DNA of 64,000 bases, taken from Flavobacterium quisquiliarum. Its GTDB lineage: Bacteria > Bacteroidota > Bacteroidia > Flavobacteriales > Flavobacteriaceae. Shown piece after piece: positions 39,001-48,168 of the stretch. The DNA lies in NCBI RefSeq assembly GCF_019308285.1, contig NZ_WWEM01000009.1, positions 141,795 to 205,794 on the forward strand, read 5' to 3'. The position numbers and the translations under genes are program-made. A model generated the notes under the pieces. It was not told the origin of the DNA. It was given only the letters and a program-made list of their open reading frames with translations, and did not search any database. Position 1 is the stretch's first letter, and each line of letters begins with the position of its first letter.

Positions 39001-39078
39001 TGCATATTTGCTTTGAGCAAATACCCCCGCATTAAACAGTAAAATAATGAGCAATGAAAATTTAACCTTTAAATTCAT
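36004..39078 (-). CDS. SusC/RagA-type TonB-dependent transporter
   Basis: 1024 residues with a signal peptide (ending FAQ). A carboxypeptidase D regulatory-like domain (about 26-105; LKGKITSASDKTPIPGANVV) is followed by a plug domain with VVIGYGTQKKKNITGSVS, VRGQGSISFNANPLIVLDGI and SSSIYGSRGANGVIMITTKKG, all hallmark SusC stretches, then a 22-strand barrel ending in Phe. It imports a polymer fragment with the SusD partner, using TonB energy. There is no FecR-interacting STN domain, so no anti-sigma pair is expected. Confidence 0.95.
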   Translation of the reverse strand: MNLKVKFSLLIILLFNAGVFAQSKYALKGKITSASDKTPIPGANVVVTNSKGGTTTDFDGVYSISVSAGDKVQFSCIGYTSQTITITNQTVLNVTLAEAQNQLDQVVVIGYGTQKKKNITGSVSKVTNKDLDQIPVSRVDDALQGQVSGVNIQQTNPAAGAAPTIKVRGQGSISFNANPLIVLDGIAVGNDGDFLGSIDMNTVESVEVLKDASSSSIYGSRGANGVIMITTKKGKEGPTKFNYNTYTGYKFVPRTNILSTPDKWAQYVSSSNNGVLTDEMKMVQALGTYTNWEKEIYDGGYITDHNLSVSGGTKNTKFRASLGYTNDEGVQLTDNYKKMNASVNLDSKADKLEFGIMLNPSITQQRSLANSNLNAIRQQPWLPIRLDEHSIQFVNTYQFPNVKVGDYAEERFFVNYDLATGKPRADKLGTSIGVTGDGNPYASLVEADYETRQTKLIGNTYFKFNFTDHFNFKQTIGGDYRNIVNDNRTGVLATKNYAGDASTSYNSTTVNHVAGESIFSYNNDFGRHSIAAVAGFTFEHWNSEFVNLRGSGYVNDYIETIPSANVGVGGGSMSKTEEKLVSYLTRVNYSFDDRYLLSVSFRSDGSSKFGPNKKFGYFPATSLGWRVSNEQFLKENNFVKDLKLRVSYGQTGSNSGIGEYAHLGLVNPISTSLTGVSNGYNVSNISNPDLGWEKLVEFNPGLDASIFGGILNISFDYYIRTSKDLLLDLPVPGVTGFNSALVNKGKVENRGFELELRSTILKNENFSWNASALFTHNKNTLLDFAGSNGLISVIESKRPAEWIALEGHPISSFYGYVVSKEIQPQYIKNPLYPINSQSQSVYVKDLNGDGKIDGDDRTILGNPYPDLVWSFSNNLKYKNIDFSFMFQGSHGAKVRNIDSQYIKNEFGNNAGTVPSFPDTGLVRERIYTNLDIQDASYIALRNINLGYSFSKDNLKNFGISRLRLYTAAQNLLYIMAKNYEGYNPEGILPTTGAGSLPSSPITYGYQKGAAPIYKTVSIGLNVEF

Positions 39079-39170
39079 AATTTACTTTTTTGGTTTGTTT
39101 TTTAGTTAGCAAGCAATATAATTGTACATCCTTCCAGTTTTAAAGTGATGAAAGAAAATCAATTCAAATT
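39079..39170 (-). promoter_or_regulatory. Leader and probable promoter region of the SusC/SusD operon
   Basis: Read on the minus strand, TATATTGC (39112-39119) is a weak -7-like box about 34 bases before the ATG. The palindromic operator pair lies 50-90 bases upstream of it, a place more usual for an activator than for a repressor. Confidence 0.3.
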
Positions 39171-39201
39171 AATTTGGTTTTCCAAATTGGTTTTCCAATT
39201 T
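39171..39201. promoter_or_regulatory. Two overlapping TTGG-TTTT-CCAA palindromes (operator)
   Basis: AATTTGG/CCAAATT around TTTT (39171-39188) and AAATTGG/CCAATTT around TTTT (39184-39201) are both perfect 7-bp inverted repeats. They share the CCAAATT half and their centres are 13 bases apart. Such tandem operators suggest cooperative binding of a dimeric regulator. No regulator gene is adjacent. Confidence 0.6.
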
Positions 39202-39587
39202 AAAAAACCAAATATAAGCTCTTTTTTCCAATAAAAAAATAAATGGATTTTTTTAACAAAAAGTGTACAGCTAAAGAGTTAAATAAAACTTAGAATAATG
39301 AAATGGATATGCCGTTTCCTTAAATCTTAATCAAGACTTTAAGAATAGAATTAAAAGCATTAGTAAGTAAAGCGTTTTCTGTGTAAATGGCATAATGAAA
39401 ATATTGGAGGTACATGAAAGTAACTCTTTCAAATAATTACTTCAAGTCAGTACTTTCAAAAACCTTTAAATCAAATTTGATATCGTTACTATTAAAAAAA
39501 TAAAAAACGATAGTATTTTCCTTTTTTGGATTCTATGATTGTTTGAAAATAGGGATTTTGAATATTGAAATTTGTTTTCGGGCGAAA
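39202..39587. other. Gap without recognisable gene
   Basis: AT-rich sequence between the SusC operator and the tRNA-His terminator. Two loosely complementary stretches (TATCGTTACTAT near 39481 and AACGATAGTA near 39507) were the only structure seen. No ORF with good context was found on either strand. Confidence 0.5.
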
Positions 39588-39619
39588 ACAAAAAAAGCCT
39601 TGAATTTCTTCAAGGCTTT
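39588..39619 (-). terminator. Terminator of tRNA-His
   Basis: AAAGCCTTGAA pairs with TTCAAGGCTTT (39594-39604 and 39609-39619); on the minus strand a T run follows. Confidence 0.85.
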
Positions 39620-39625
39620 AAATCT

Positions 39626-39701
39626 GGGTGGCTGACCGGGTTCGAACCGGCGACCCGCGGCACCACAAACCGCTACTCTAACCAGCTGAGCTACAACCAC
39701 C
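39626..39701 (-). tRNA. tRNA-His (anticodon GTG)
   Basis: The 76-base gene folds into a full cloverleaf. It has the extra G at position -1 opposite discriminator C typical of tRNA-His, GCTCAGCTGGTTAGAGT as D-arm, the loop TTTGTGG with anticodon GTG, and a T-arm with GGTTCGAAC. CCA is not encoded. It has its own promoter and terminator. Confidence 0.96.
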
Positions 39702-39719
39702 ATTTTTGCTTAGCGAGTG

Positions 39720-39750
39720 CAAATATAGAACAAAGGTTGAGTTCTACAAA
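39720..39750 (-). promoter_or_regulatory. Promoter of tRNA-His
   Basis: On the minus strand TTTG (39750-39747), 19 bases, then a perfect TATATTTG (39727-39720). The predicted start lies about 12 bases before the tRNA. Confidence 0.75.
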
Positions 39751-39777
39751 GAAAAAAATGAAAAATTTTCATAAAAA

Positions 39778-40494
39778 TTAAATCAAATTTTCTAAACTAT
39801 TGACTGCCAAACACCTTTCAACAGTAAATCCTTCGGCAAAATCTTTCCCAACCAGCCTTCCTAAGTCCTGCGCACGATAATTTAAACTTTCAAAGAAGTT
39901 TTTACTGGTAATTGGCGTAGCAGGTTCTTTTGAATTTGGATCATAAAATTGGGTTTTATAGGCCGAAATCGCTTCTACTTTCTTTTTTTCAAACCCTGTA
40001 ATATCTACCACAAAATCTGGAGTGATATTTTTCCACTGAATATAATGATACACTACTTTCGGTCTCCAAGCTTCTTGTTTCTCTCCATCAATTGAAGTTT
40101 CGATTTTCATCAAACCAGATAAAAAGCAAGCATCCGAAACTAATTTGCTTCCTTTTCCGTGATCAATATGGCGATCATCGATCGCGTTGCACAATACGAT
40201 TTCTGGCTTGTACTTGCGAATCATTTTTATGACTTCTAATTGATGTTTCTCGTCATTCACAAAAAATCCATCACGCATTGCCAAATTCTCGCGTACTTCA
40301 ACTCCTAAAATCTTTGCAGCATCTTTTGCTTCTTGATCTCTAGTTTCGGCTGTTCCGCGCGTTCCTAATTCGCCACGCGTTAAATCAACTATTCCTACTT
40401 TTTTCCCAAGCGATACTTCTTTTAAAATGGTTCCCGCGCACCCCAATTCTACATCGTCTGGATGTGCGCCAAAGGCTAATATGTCTAGTTTCAT
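39778..40494 (-). CDS. bshB1: Bacillithiol biosynthesis deacetylase BshB1
   Basis: 238 residues from the chosen ATG at 40494, which starts MKLDILAFGAHPDDVELG. A start 21 bases upstream would add seven residues not seen in the family. The AHPDDVE motif and RHIDHGKG give the zinc ligands of the PIG-L/LmbE fold. The enzyme removes the acetyl group from GlcNAc-malate in bacillithiol synthesis. GTRGTAETRDQEAKDAAKIL and RPKVVYHYIQ are typical BshB1 stretches. Confidence 0.95.
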   Translation of the reverse strand: MKLDILAFGAHPDDVELGCAGTILKEVSLGKKVGIVDLTRGELGTRGTAETRDQEAKDAAKILGVEVRENLAMRDGFFVNDEKHQLEVIKMIRKYKPEIVLCNAIDDRHIDHGKGSKLVSDACFLSGLMKIETSIDGEKQEAWRPKVVYHYIQWKNITPDFVVDITGFEKKKVEAISAYKTQFYDPNSKEPATPITSKNFFESLNYRAQDLGRLVGKDFAEGFTVERCLAVNSLENLI

Positions 40495-40575
40495 AATTTT
40501 TAATATCAATGTCAAAAATCAATTTCAATTACAATTCTGCAAAATCAAATTGATCTTTTATCTATTTTCTTTGTT

Positions 40576-41652
40576 CTATCCTCTTTTTTCTTTTCTCAAA
40601 ACTCTTTTCATCGTCATCGATTTATTGACGCTTTCTTCCCATTCTTTTTCAGGAATGCTTTCTTTTGTGATACCGCATCCCATATATAAAATGGCGTTAT
40701 TTTCCTGAATCTGCATGCTTCGTAAATTTACGAATAAATCAGAACTATTATTATTTCCTGCAAAACTGCTGTTTAGTTCTCCCAAGAAACCACTGTAAAA
40801 AGTACGGTTGTAATTTTCGTTTTCTATAATAAATGCTTTTGCCTTTTTCTTTGGCAAACCGCAGACCGCCGGCGTTGGATGAAGTGTATCAATTACTTCT
40901 TCCAAAGTCGAATTCTCTTTTAAAACTCCCGAAATATCAGTTTTAATATGCCAGATGGAACCTGCTTTCAAACTATATGGTTCAGAAACTACAACCGAAG
41001 CAGCAAACTCACGAAGCCTTTTTACGATAAAATCGGTTACAAACTGCTGTTCGTCTTTTTCTTTCTGTTGCCAGATAATTTCTGTTCGAGCATTATCTTT
41101 CTGTGTTCCCGCCAAAGCCATGGTTTCAAAAACATTTCCATTTGCTTTTAAAAGTTTTTCAGGTGTTGCTCCCATCCAAAATCCAACTTTTGGATGAAAA
41201 AAACAATAACAGAATGTCGCAGGATATAATTGAACCAAATGCTGGAAAGTTTCAATAAAATCAAATTCGGCCAGAAGCACTTCTTCACTTCTCGATAAAA
41301 CCACTTTTTTGAATTCCTCGTTTTTAATTGCCTGAATTCCCTGAGCGACTAAATATTCGTATTGGAATTTAGCTTCAGGATCAAAACTCAAATCGTCAAT
41401 TTCGATTGGTTCAAATGAAGTCGGTTCTTTTTCAGAAGTAATAATTTCAGATTCATTTTCAGGAATTAGAATCAGCTGTTTTTCATCAAAAGAAGCGAAA
41501 ACAAATCCTTTTTCACTGTAATCTGAAACAGTATGCAAACTATTATTCTTCTGCAATATCCCAGTAAGATCAAAAGTATTGGGTTTAGAATAAAGAACAA
41601 AAGGTAAATTCTGCTCTTTATGATTTTTAATTTTTAAGAAAAATGGATTCAT
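40576..41652 (-). CDS. menF: Isochorismate synthase (chorismate-binding enzyme)
   Basis: 358 residues of the chorismate-utilising superfamily. KNEEFKKVVLSRSEEVLL, GFWMGATPEKLL, ALAGTQKD, SIWHIKTDISG and the closing HPTPAVCGLPKKKA plus LYMGCGITKESIPEKEWEE are the usual motifs. The enzyme turns chorismate into isochorismate, the first step to menaquinone. It starts 3 bases after a hotdog thioesterase gene, which supports the menaquinone role over salicylate or siderophore synthesis. Confidence 0.88.
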   Translation of the reverse strand: MNPFFLKIKNHKEQNLPFVLYSKPNTFDLTGILQKNNSLHTVSDYSEKGFVFASFDEKQLILIPENESEIITSEKEPTSFEPIEIDDLSFDPEAKFQYEYLVAQGIQAIKNEEFKKVVLSRSEEVLLAEFDFIETFQHLVQLYPATFCYCFFHPKVGFWMGATPEKLLKANGNVFETMALAGTQKDNARTEIIWQQKEKDEQQFVTDFIVKRLREFAASVVVSEPYSLKAGSIWHIKTDISGVLKENSTLEEVIDTLHPTPAVCGLPKKKAKAFIIENENYNRTFYSGFLGELNSSFAGNNNSSDLFVNLRSMQIQENNAILYMGCGITKESIPEKEWEESVNKSMTMKRVLRKEKRG

Positions 41653-41655
41653 AAT

Positions 41656-42087
41656 CTATTCCCTTTTCTTTCTTTCCAAAACCATATTCGTCAATTTGCA
41701 AAGCGAAACCAAATTCCCTTCTTCATCTGTAATTTTGATTTCCCACAAATGAAGGCTTCTTCCTTTATGAATAATTCTGGCTGTACCAAAAACATAACCT
41801 TCACGAATACTTTTCAGATGATTTGCCGAAATTTCGATGCCTCTTACTTCCTGCTCTTTCGGATTGATAAAAAAGAAGGAAGCCGCACTCCCGACACTTT
41901 CGGCTAAAGCTACCGAAGCGCCGCCATGCAATAATCCCATTGGCTGATGTACGCTTGGATTTACTGGCATTTTTGCGGTTAAAAAATCTTCTCCGGCGTC
42001 GATATATTCAATTTTCAGCGTTTCCATTAATGTGTTTTTAGAAAACTCATTACAACGCGCTAAAATTTGTTCTTTTGTATAATTCAT
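41656..42087 (-). CDS. PaaI-type hotdog thioesterase, probably DHNA-CoA hydrolase
   Basis: 143 residues, single hotdog domain: MPVNPSVHQPMGLLHGGASV followed by ALAESVGSAASFFF, then GIEISANHLKSIREGYVFG. HGG with the downstream Glu is the PaaI/YdiI active site pattern. With menF following 3 bases later, the likely job is release of 1,4-dihydroxy-2-naphthoate from its CoA ester in menaquinone synthesis. This role is inferred from context. Confidence 0.82.
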   Translation of the reverse strand: MNYTKEQILARCNEFSKNTLMETLKIEYIDAGEDFLTAKMPVNPSVHQPMGLLHGGASVALAESVGSAASFFFINPKEQEVRGIEISANHLKSIREGYVFGTARIIHKGRSLHLWEIKITDEEGNLVSLCKLTNMVLERKKRE

Positions 42088-42274
42088 TAAAATAATCTTT
42101 AAAATCGTAAAATTAAAGAAAGATAAGACATGAATCTAAAATCAGATTCAAAAATTTAAAATTCAACTTCAAACATGTAGGTTTTTTGTTATTTTTACAA
42201 AAACAATCAAAATCAATCTTTGGCTTTTTTTTGTCACTGATTAAAAAAAACATCCGTGATTGTACAATTTATTC

Positions 42275-42350
42275 GCCACGACTCGAGCGATAGCGAATAG
42301 GCGAAGCAATTCACGAATTTTTATTTAAAATAATTCGTGAATTCGTGGCT
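42275..42350. repeat. GCCACGAATTCACGAATT repeat with a 27-base insert
   Basis: AATTCACGAATT (42308-42319) pairs with AATTCGTGAATT (42332-42343), and the 3' end reads TTCGTGGC. In the left arm 27 extra bases (42281-42307) separate GCCACG from AATTCACG. The intact form occurs at 48013-48115. Confidence 0.7.
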
Positions 42351-42367
42351 AAAAAAATATATTTTAA

Positions 42368-43879
42368 ATGCGTCAATACTTTACAATCTTTTTTCTGGGT
42401 TTAATTCTAGCTTTTAGTTCATGTAGAACTGACTTTGACACCGTTGCCAGTACTGGAGATTTGAAATTTTCAAAAGACACCGTTTATTTGGATACCGTTT
42501 TTAAAAATATTGGTTCAAGCACGTACCAATTAAAAGTTTACAATCGAAGCAAAAACGATATTTCAATTCCGATTGTACAGCTTAAAAAAGGTTTAAATTC
42601 TAAATACAGAATGACCGTCGATGGAATGACAGGAGACAACGGAAAGATTTTTAAAGATGTTACGCTTTTAGCAAAAGACAGTCTCTACATTTTTATAGAA
42701 ACCACCGCCGATATTACAGACACCAATCCAACCGATTTTTTATATACCGATGAAATTGAATTTGACAGTGGCGCGAATCTTCAGGAAGTAGCTTTAGTAA
42801 CTTTAATTCAAGATGCTGTTTTTCTTTATCCGAACCAAAATGCTGACGGAACAAAAGAAAAAATCAAAATTGAAGGTAAAGATGTCGACGGATTTTATCT
42901 AAATGAAAATGACCCTGAAAATGGAAACGAACTCATTTTTACGAAACAAAAACCTTACGTAATCTATGGCTATGCTGGAGTCCAGGAAAATAAAACCGTA
43001 ATTTTTGAAGCCGGTGCAAGAGTACACTTCCACGCCAATTCTGGTTTATACATCGGAAACAAGGCTTCTTTACAAATTAACGGAACCACTTCTACAACAG
43101 ATAAACTCGAAAATGAAGTTATTTTTGAAGGTGATCGTTTAGAATCACTTTATTCTGACATCCCTGGACAATGGAAATCGGTTCTATTTGCAAACGGAAG
43201 CATGAATCATAATATCAATCATTTGACTTTGAAAAATGCAGTTGTTGGTTTAGATTTTAAAAACCCTTTTAACAATATCACCATCCAAAACACTCAGATT
43301 TACAATTGTGTCGAATATGGTATTTTAGCTCAAAATGCGCAGATTACTGGAGAAAACATTGTGATTAATTATGCTGGTTTAGCCAGTTTGTCTTGTGTTT
43401 ATGGTGGAAACTATAAATTCACGCATTGTACTTTCAACAATAATTGGTCGACTCCTTCCCAATTTGCGGTTAGTTTGAGCAATTCGTTAACTGGCGCAGT
43501 TCCAGAATCAAATGCTTTAACACAGGCTACTTTTAACAACTGCATTATTTATGGTTCAAGCACGAACGAATTTAATTTGAGTAAAAACGCTAATTCTCCT
43601 TTTGTTTATCAATTGAATAATTGTCTTTTAAAATTCAGCAATTCCTCTACAAATCCGCTTTATCAGTTTAAAACAGATACAGAACATTACAGCAACATCA
43701 TTCTGAATGAAAATCCGAAGTTTTACAAACCTTCTGAAAACAAATTCAATATTGATAAAACTTCTGCCGCTTTCGCGAAAGGAAATCAGGTGTATCTCAT
43801 TCCGTTGGATATTTTAGGATTAACCAGAACTTCTCCACCGGATTTGGGTGCTTATCAGAGTCAGGATTTCCCAAAGTAG
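42368..43879 (+). CDS. Parallel beta-helix lipoprotein
   Basis: 503 residues with a lipobox at Cys19 (FSSC). The N-terminal part (about 25-160) looks like an immunoglobulin-type domain. From about 195 on, repeated short strands with Asn ladders (INHLTLKNAVVGLDF, ITIQNTQIYNCVEYGI, GENIVINYAGLASLSCVYGG) fit a right-handed beta-helix. A cell-surface lipoprotein of unknown ligand. Homologues are common in Flavobacteria. Confidence 0.72.
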   Translation: MRQYFTIFFLGLILAFSSCRTDFDTVASTGDLKFSKDTVYLDTVFKNIGSSTYQLKVYNRSKNDISIPIVQLKKGLNSKYRMTVDGMTGDNGKIFKDVTLLAKDSLYIFIETTADITDTNPTDFLYTDEIEFDSGANLQEVALVTLIQDAVFLYPNQNADGTKEKIKIEGKDVDGFYLNENDPENGNELIFTKQKPYVIYGYAGVQENKTVIFEAGARVHFHANSGLYIGNKASLQINGTTSTTDKLENEVIFEGDRLESLYSDIPGQWKSVLFANGSMNHNINHLTLKNAVVGLDFKNPFNNITIQNTQIYNCVEYGILAQNAQITGENIVINYAGLASLSCVYGGNYKFTHCTFNNNWSTPSQFAVSLSNSLTGAVPESNALTQATFNNCIIYGSSTNEFNLSKNANSPFVYQLNNCLLKFSNSSTNPLYQFKTDTEHYSNIILNENPKFYKPSENKFNIDKTSAAFAKGNQVYLIPLDILGLTRTSPPDLGAYQSQDFPK

Positions 43880-43886
43880 TTTTTTT

Positions 43887-44007
43887 TTGCCACGAAGGCG
43901 CTAAAACACAAAGTTTCTTATCAAGTTTTCTAGCAAAGACGCAAAGTCGTCAAGTTTTAGACGAAAAAATTCAAAAAAATCTTCGCGTCTTAGCGCCTTC
44001 GTGGCAA
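43887..44007. repeat. 18-bp inverted repeat, GCCACGAAGGCGC family
   Basis: TTGCCACGAAGGCGCTAA (43887-43904) is the exact reverse complement of 43990-44007. Between the arms are AGCAAAGACGCAAAG-type units. A related copy is at 59943-60015 and a half copy near 54500-54527. Otherwise 43880-44245 holds only AT-rich DNA. Confidence 0.8.
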
Positions 44008-44245
44008 TAATTTTTACACAACTTGCAATTTTATCGGATTTCGTTTAGAAAAATTTGTAATTAAATTTTAAGAATTACTTCTTCTTCATAAAGTCTTTTT
44101 TGACTGAAATTTGAAAAAGAACAATAGTTTACAGCTAAAAATTCCAGATTAAAAAATGTTAAATTTTATACAGAATCAGTAGCAAAAAAATTGCATTTTC
44201 AGGGCAAAAAAGAGCAAAAATAAATAATTAAAAAGGCACTTATTG

Positions 44246-44280
44246 TTGCTTTTTTTTTCGGTTTAGATTGACTAAATTTG
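44246..44280 (+). promoter_or_regulatory. Promoter of purL
   Basis: TTG at 44246-44248, 24 bases, then a perfect -7 box TAAATTTG at 44273-44280. The ATG follows 25 bases later. No PurR-like operator or riboswitch was recognised. Confidence 0.7.
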
Positions 44281-44305
44281 CAGCTCAATACAACAAACTA
44301 CACAA

Positions 44306-47300
44306 ATGATCCATTTCTTTGAAAACCAAAGCAAAACTGTTTTTGCCGTACAAACGCAAAACGAAATTTCAGCTCAAGACATTTCAAAATTAAACTGGCT
44401 TTTTGCCGACGCGAATAAGATCGAGAAATCTGCATTACCAGGTTTTTTTGTTGGACCACGCGCAACTATGATTACACCTTGGAGTACTAATGCTGTAGAA
44501 ATTACTCAAAACATGGGGATTTCTGGCATTATCAGAATTGAAGAATTTCATCCTGCAACGGAAGATTTTACTGATTTTGATCCAATGCTTTCTCAAAAAT
44601 TCAATGAATTAGATCAAGAAATCTTCACTATCAACATTCAACCAGAACCAATTTTGGAAATTGATGATATTGCTGCTTACAACAAAGTTGAAGGTTTAGC
44701 TTTAAGCGAAGAAGAAGTTGATTACTTAAACAATCTTTCGACTAAACTTGGAAGAAAATTAACTGATTCTGAGATTTTCGCTTTCTCACAAGCAAACTCA
44801 GAACACTGCCGTCACAAAATCTTCAACGGAACATTTGTAATTGACGGTGAAGAAAAAGAAACTTCTCTTTTCAAATTAATCAAAAAAACATCTCAGGAAA
44901 ATCCTAACGATATTGTGTCTGCTTATAAAGACAACGTTGCTTTTGTAAAAGGACCAAAAGTGCAGCAATTTGCACCAAAATCAGCGGACAAACCTGATTT
45001 TTACGAAATAAAAGATTTTGATTCGGTTATCTCATTAAAAGCCGAAACACACAATTTCCCAACTACAGTTGAACCTTTCAACGGAGCTGCAACAGGTTCT
45101 GGAGGAGAAATTCGTGACCGTTTAGCTGGAGGACAAGGATCTTTGCCATTAGCAGGAACTGCAGTTTACATGACTTCATATTCTCGTTTAAACGATAATA
45201 GAAAATGGGAAAATGCTGTTGAAGAAAGAAAATGGTTGTACCAAACACCAATGGATATTTTGATCAAAGCTTCAAATGGAGCTTCTGATTTCGGAAATAA
45301 ATTTGGTCAGCCGCTTATTACTGGTTCTGTTTTAACTTTCGAACACGAAGAAGAAAACAGAAAAATTGGTTACGATAAAGTAATCATGCAAGCAGGTGGA
45401 ATTGGATACGGAAAACTGGATCAATCAATCAAAAAGAAACCACAAGAAGGCGATAAAATTGTCATTCTTGGAGGAGAAAATTATAGAATCGGAATGGGTG
45501 GTGCTGCGGTTTCTTCTGCAGATACTGGAGCTTTCGGTTCAGGAATCGAATTAAATGCGATTCAACGTTCAAATCCTGAAATGCAAAAACGTGCTGCAAA
45601 TGCAATTCGTGGTTTGGTTGAAAGCGACAATAATCCAATTGTTTCTATTCACGATCACGGAGCTGGAGGACACTTAAACTGTCTTTCTGAATTAGTTGAA
45701 GAAACTGGAGGTTTAATCGATTTAGACAAATTACCAGTTGGAGATCCAACACTTTCTGCAAAAGAAATTATTGGTAACGAATCTCAGGAAAGAATGGGAT
45801 TGGTTATTGGTCAAAAAGATATCGATACCTTACAAAGAATCGCTGACAGAGAGCGTTCACCAATGTACGAAGTTGGAGATGTAACAGGTGATCACCGTTT
45901 TACATTCGAATCAAAATCAAATGGTTCAAAACCGATGGATTATGCTTTAGAAGATTTCTTCGGAAGTTCTCCAAAAACGGTTATGACAGATAAAACTATC
46001 GATAGAAAATATGCTGATGTAGCTTATGCAGCAAATGACTTTGAAAGTTATTTAAAAGACGTTTTACGTTTAGAGGCTGTTGCTTCAAAAGATTGGCTAA
46101 CGAATAAAGTTGACCGTTGTGTTGGAGGAAAAGTAGCGAAACAACAAAATGCAGGACCTTTGCAATTGCCTTTGAATAATGTCGGAGTTATGGCGCTGGA
46201 TTATTTAGGAAAAGAAGGAATTGCAACTTCTATTGGCCACGCTCCTATTGCAGCTTTGATTGATCCGGTTGCTGGGTCTAGAAATGCGATTGCCGAATCA
46301 TTATCAAACATTGTTTGGGCTCCTATTAAAGATGGTTTAAAAGGTATTTCATTATCTGCAAACTGGATGTGGGCTTGTAAAAATGAAGGTGAAGACGCTC
46401 GTTTGTACGATGCTGTACAAGGTTGTTCAGATTTTGCAATTGAATTGGGAATCAACATTCCAACTGGAAAAGATTCACTTTCGATGAAACAAAAATATCC
46501 AAACGACGAAGTAATTGCGCCTGGAACGGTTATTATTTCGGCTGCTGGAAACTGCACAGATATTAGAAAAGTTGTTGAACCTGTTTTACAGAAAAACGGA
46601 GATTCAATCTATTATATCAATTTGTCTCAGGATGATTTCAAATTAGGAGGTTCTTCTTTTGCACAAATCAGAAATACAATAGGAAACGAAACATCTACAA
46701 TTAAAGATGCTTCTTTCTTCAAAAATGCATTTAATACGATTCAGGAATTAATCGGTGAAAACCAAATTTTAGCAGGTCACGATATCGGAAGCGGTGGTTT
46801 AATCACTACTTTATTAGAATTGTGTTTTGCAGATGTAAATCTTGGAGCAAAAATTGATTTCAGCGCTTTCGCAGAAAAAGATTTATTAAAAATCCTTTTC
46901 GCAGAAAACATCGGAATCGTATTCCAAGCAAAATCAGATTCTGCTGTTGAAGCTAAATTGAAAGCTAACAATATCGAATTCTTCAAAATTGGTTCTGTAA
47001 ATTCTACAGCAACTTTAGAAGTTGGAAACTGGAACTTAGATATTCCAACTTACAGAGATGTTTGGTTCGAAACTTCTTATTTATTAGATCAAAAACAATC
47101 TAAAAACGGGACAGCAAAAGCTCGTTTTGAAAACTATAAAAATCAGGTTTTAAATTATACTTTCCCTGCACATTTTACAGGAAAGAAACCAGAAATCGAC
47201 AATTCTAAACCAAGACCAAAAGCGGCTATTATTCGTGAAAAAGGAAGTAATTCTGAGCGCGAAATGGCAAATGCTATGTACTTAGCTGGATTTGACGTAA

Positions 47301-47959
47301 AAGACGTTCACATGACCGATTTAATTTCTGGTCGTGAAACGCTTGAAGACATTCAGTTTATTGGAGCAGTTGGAGGATTCTCTAACTCAGATGTTTTAGG
47401 TTCTGCTAAAGGTTGGGCTGGAGCTTTCTTATACAATGAAAAAGCAAAAACAGCTTTAGATAATTTCTTTAAAAGAGAAGATACGCTTTCTGTTGGAATC
47501 TGTAACGGATGCCAGTTGTTCATGGAATTAGAAGTGATTAATCCAGAACATGAAGTTCACGGAAAAATGCACCATAACGAAAGCCAGAAACACGAAAGTA
47601 TCTTTACTTCTGTGAAAGTTCAAGAGAACAATTCAGTTATGTTGTCAACTTTGGCTGGAAGTACTTTAGGAGTTTGGGTTTCTCACGGAGAAGGTAAATT
47701 CAAATTGCCTTATTCAGAAGACCAATACAACATTGTTTCTAAATATGCTTACGAAGGTTATCCTGCAAATCCAAACGGTTCTGATTACAACACAGCAATG
47801 ATGTGTGACAAAACAGGAAGACATTTGGTTATGATGCCTCATATTGAGCGTTCGACTTTCCAATGGAACTGGGCGCATTATCCAAAAGACAGAAATGACG
47901 AGGTTTCGCCTTGGCACGAAGCTTTTGTCAATGCCAGAAAATGGATTGAGAAAAACTAA
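44306..47959 (+). CDS. purL: Phosphoribosylformylglycinamidine synthase, fused large form
   Basis: 1217 residues, a fusion of synthetase and glutaminase as in E. coli PurL. It performs the fourth step of purine synthesis with ATP and glutamine. The N-terminal part has [16 protein letters not shown]; the synthetase core has [26 protein letters not shown] and a second half with GKDSLSMK. The class I glutamine amidotransferase begins at about 970 ([14 protein letters not shown]), with nucleophile Cys1066 in [10 protein letters not shown] and HGEGKF and His/Glu near the end. Confidence 0.98.
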   Translation: MIHFFENQSKTVFAVQTQNEISAQDISKLNWLFADANKIEKSALPGFFVGPRATMITPWSTNAVEITQNMGISGIIRIEEFHPATEDFTDFDPMLSQKFNELDQEIFTINIQPEPILEIDDIAAYNKVEGLALSEEEVDYLNNLSTKLGRKLTDSEIFAFSQANSEHCRHKIFNGTFVIDGEEKETSLFKLIKKTSQENPNDIVSAYKDNVAFVKGPKVQQFAPKSADKPDFYEIKDFDSVISLKAETHNFPTTVEPFNGAATGSGGEIRDRLAGGQGSLPLAGTAVYMTSYSRLNDNRKWENAVEERKWLYQTPMDILIKASNGASDFGNKFGQPLITGSVLTFEHEEENRKIGYDKVIMQAGGIGYGKLDQSIKKKPQEGDKIVILGGENYRIGMGGAAVSSADTGAFGSGIELNAIQRSNPEMQKRAANAIRGLVESDNNPIVSIHDHGAGGHLNCLSELVEETGGLIDLDKLPVGDPTLSAKEIIGNESQERMGLVIGQKDIDTLQRIADRERSPMYEVGDVTGDHRFTFESKSNGSKPMDYALEDFFGSSPKTVMTDKTIDRKYADVAYAANDFESYLKDVLRLEAVASKDWLTNKVDRCVGGKVAKQQNAGPLQLPLNNVGVMALDYLGKEGIATSIGHAPIAALIDPVAGSRNAIAESLSNIVWAPIKDGLKGISLSANWMWACKNEGEDARLYDAVQGCSDFAIELGINIPTGKDSLSMKQKYPNDEVIAPGTVIISAAGNCTDIRKVVEPVLQKNGDSIYYINLSQDDFKLGGSSFAQIRNTIGNETSTIKDASFFKNAFNTIQELIGENQILAGHDIGSGGLITTLLELCFADVNLGAKIDFSAFAEKDLLKILFAENIGIVFQAKSDSAVEAKLKANNIEFFKIGSVNSTATLEVGNWNLDIPTYRDVWFETSYLLDQKQSKNGTAKARFENYKNQVLNYTFPAHFTGKKPEIDNSKPRPKAAIIREKGSNSEREMANAMYLAGFDVKDVHMTDLISGRETLEDIQFIGAVGGFSNSDVLGSAKGWAGAFLYNEKAKTALDNFFKREDTLSVGICNGCQLFMELEVINPEHEVHGKMHHNESQKHESIFTSVKVQENNSVMLSTLAGSTLGVWVSHGEGKFKLPYSEDQYNIVSKYAYEGYPANPNGSDYNTAMMCDKTGRHLVMMPHIERSTFQWNWAHYPKDRNDEVSPWHEAFVNARKWIEKN

Positions 47960-47976
47960 GAAATATATTTTTATGA

Positions 47977-48009
47977 AAAGCGCCCGAATTTATCGGGCGC
48001 TTTTTTTTT
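47977..48009 (+). terminator. Strong intrinsic terminator of purL
   Basis: AAAGCGCCCGA (47977-47987) pairs with TCGGGCGCTTT (47993-48003), followed by a T run. Confidence 0.95.
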
Positions 48010-48012
48010 GAT

Positions 48013-48115
48013 AGCCACGAATTCACGAATTATTTTATTTTATTTTAAATAGATAATAATTCGTCGAAATCATTTAATCTGTAACTATAAAAAAATAATT
48101 CGTGAATTCGTGGCT
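48013..48115. repeat. 24-bp perfect inverted repeat (AGCCACGAATTCACGAATTA family)
   Basis: Arms 48013-48036 and 48092-48115 are exact reverse complements with a 55-base spacer. Each arm carries GCCACGAATTCACGAATT. A variant copy lies at 42275-42350 and a half copy at 18971-18992. It directly follows the purL terminator. Confidence 0.85.
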
Positions 48116-48168
48116 GAAAAAAATACCACGACAACTATCCCCAAATATGTCAAGGCATTTCTATATTT

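Noticed and set aside
34634..39078. Complete polysaccharide utilisation locus
   Set aside because: Only SusC and SusD are present. No glycoside hydrolase, lyase, sulfatase, SusE/F lipoprotein or regulator is found within 4 kb on either side.
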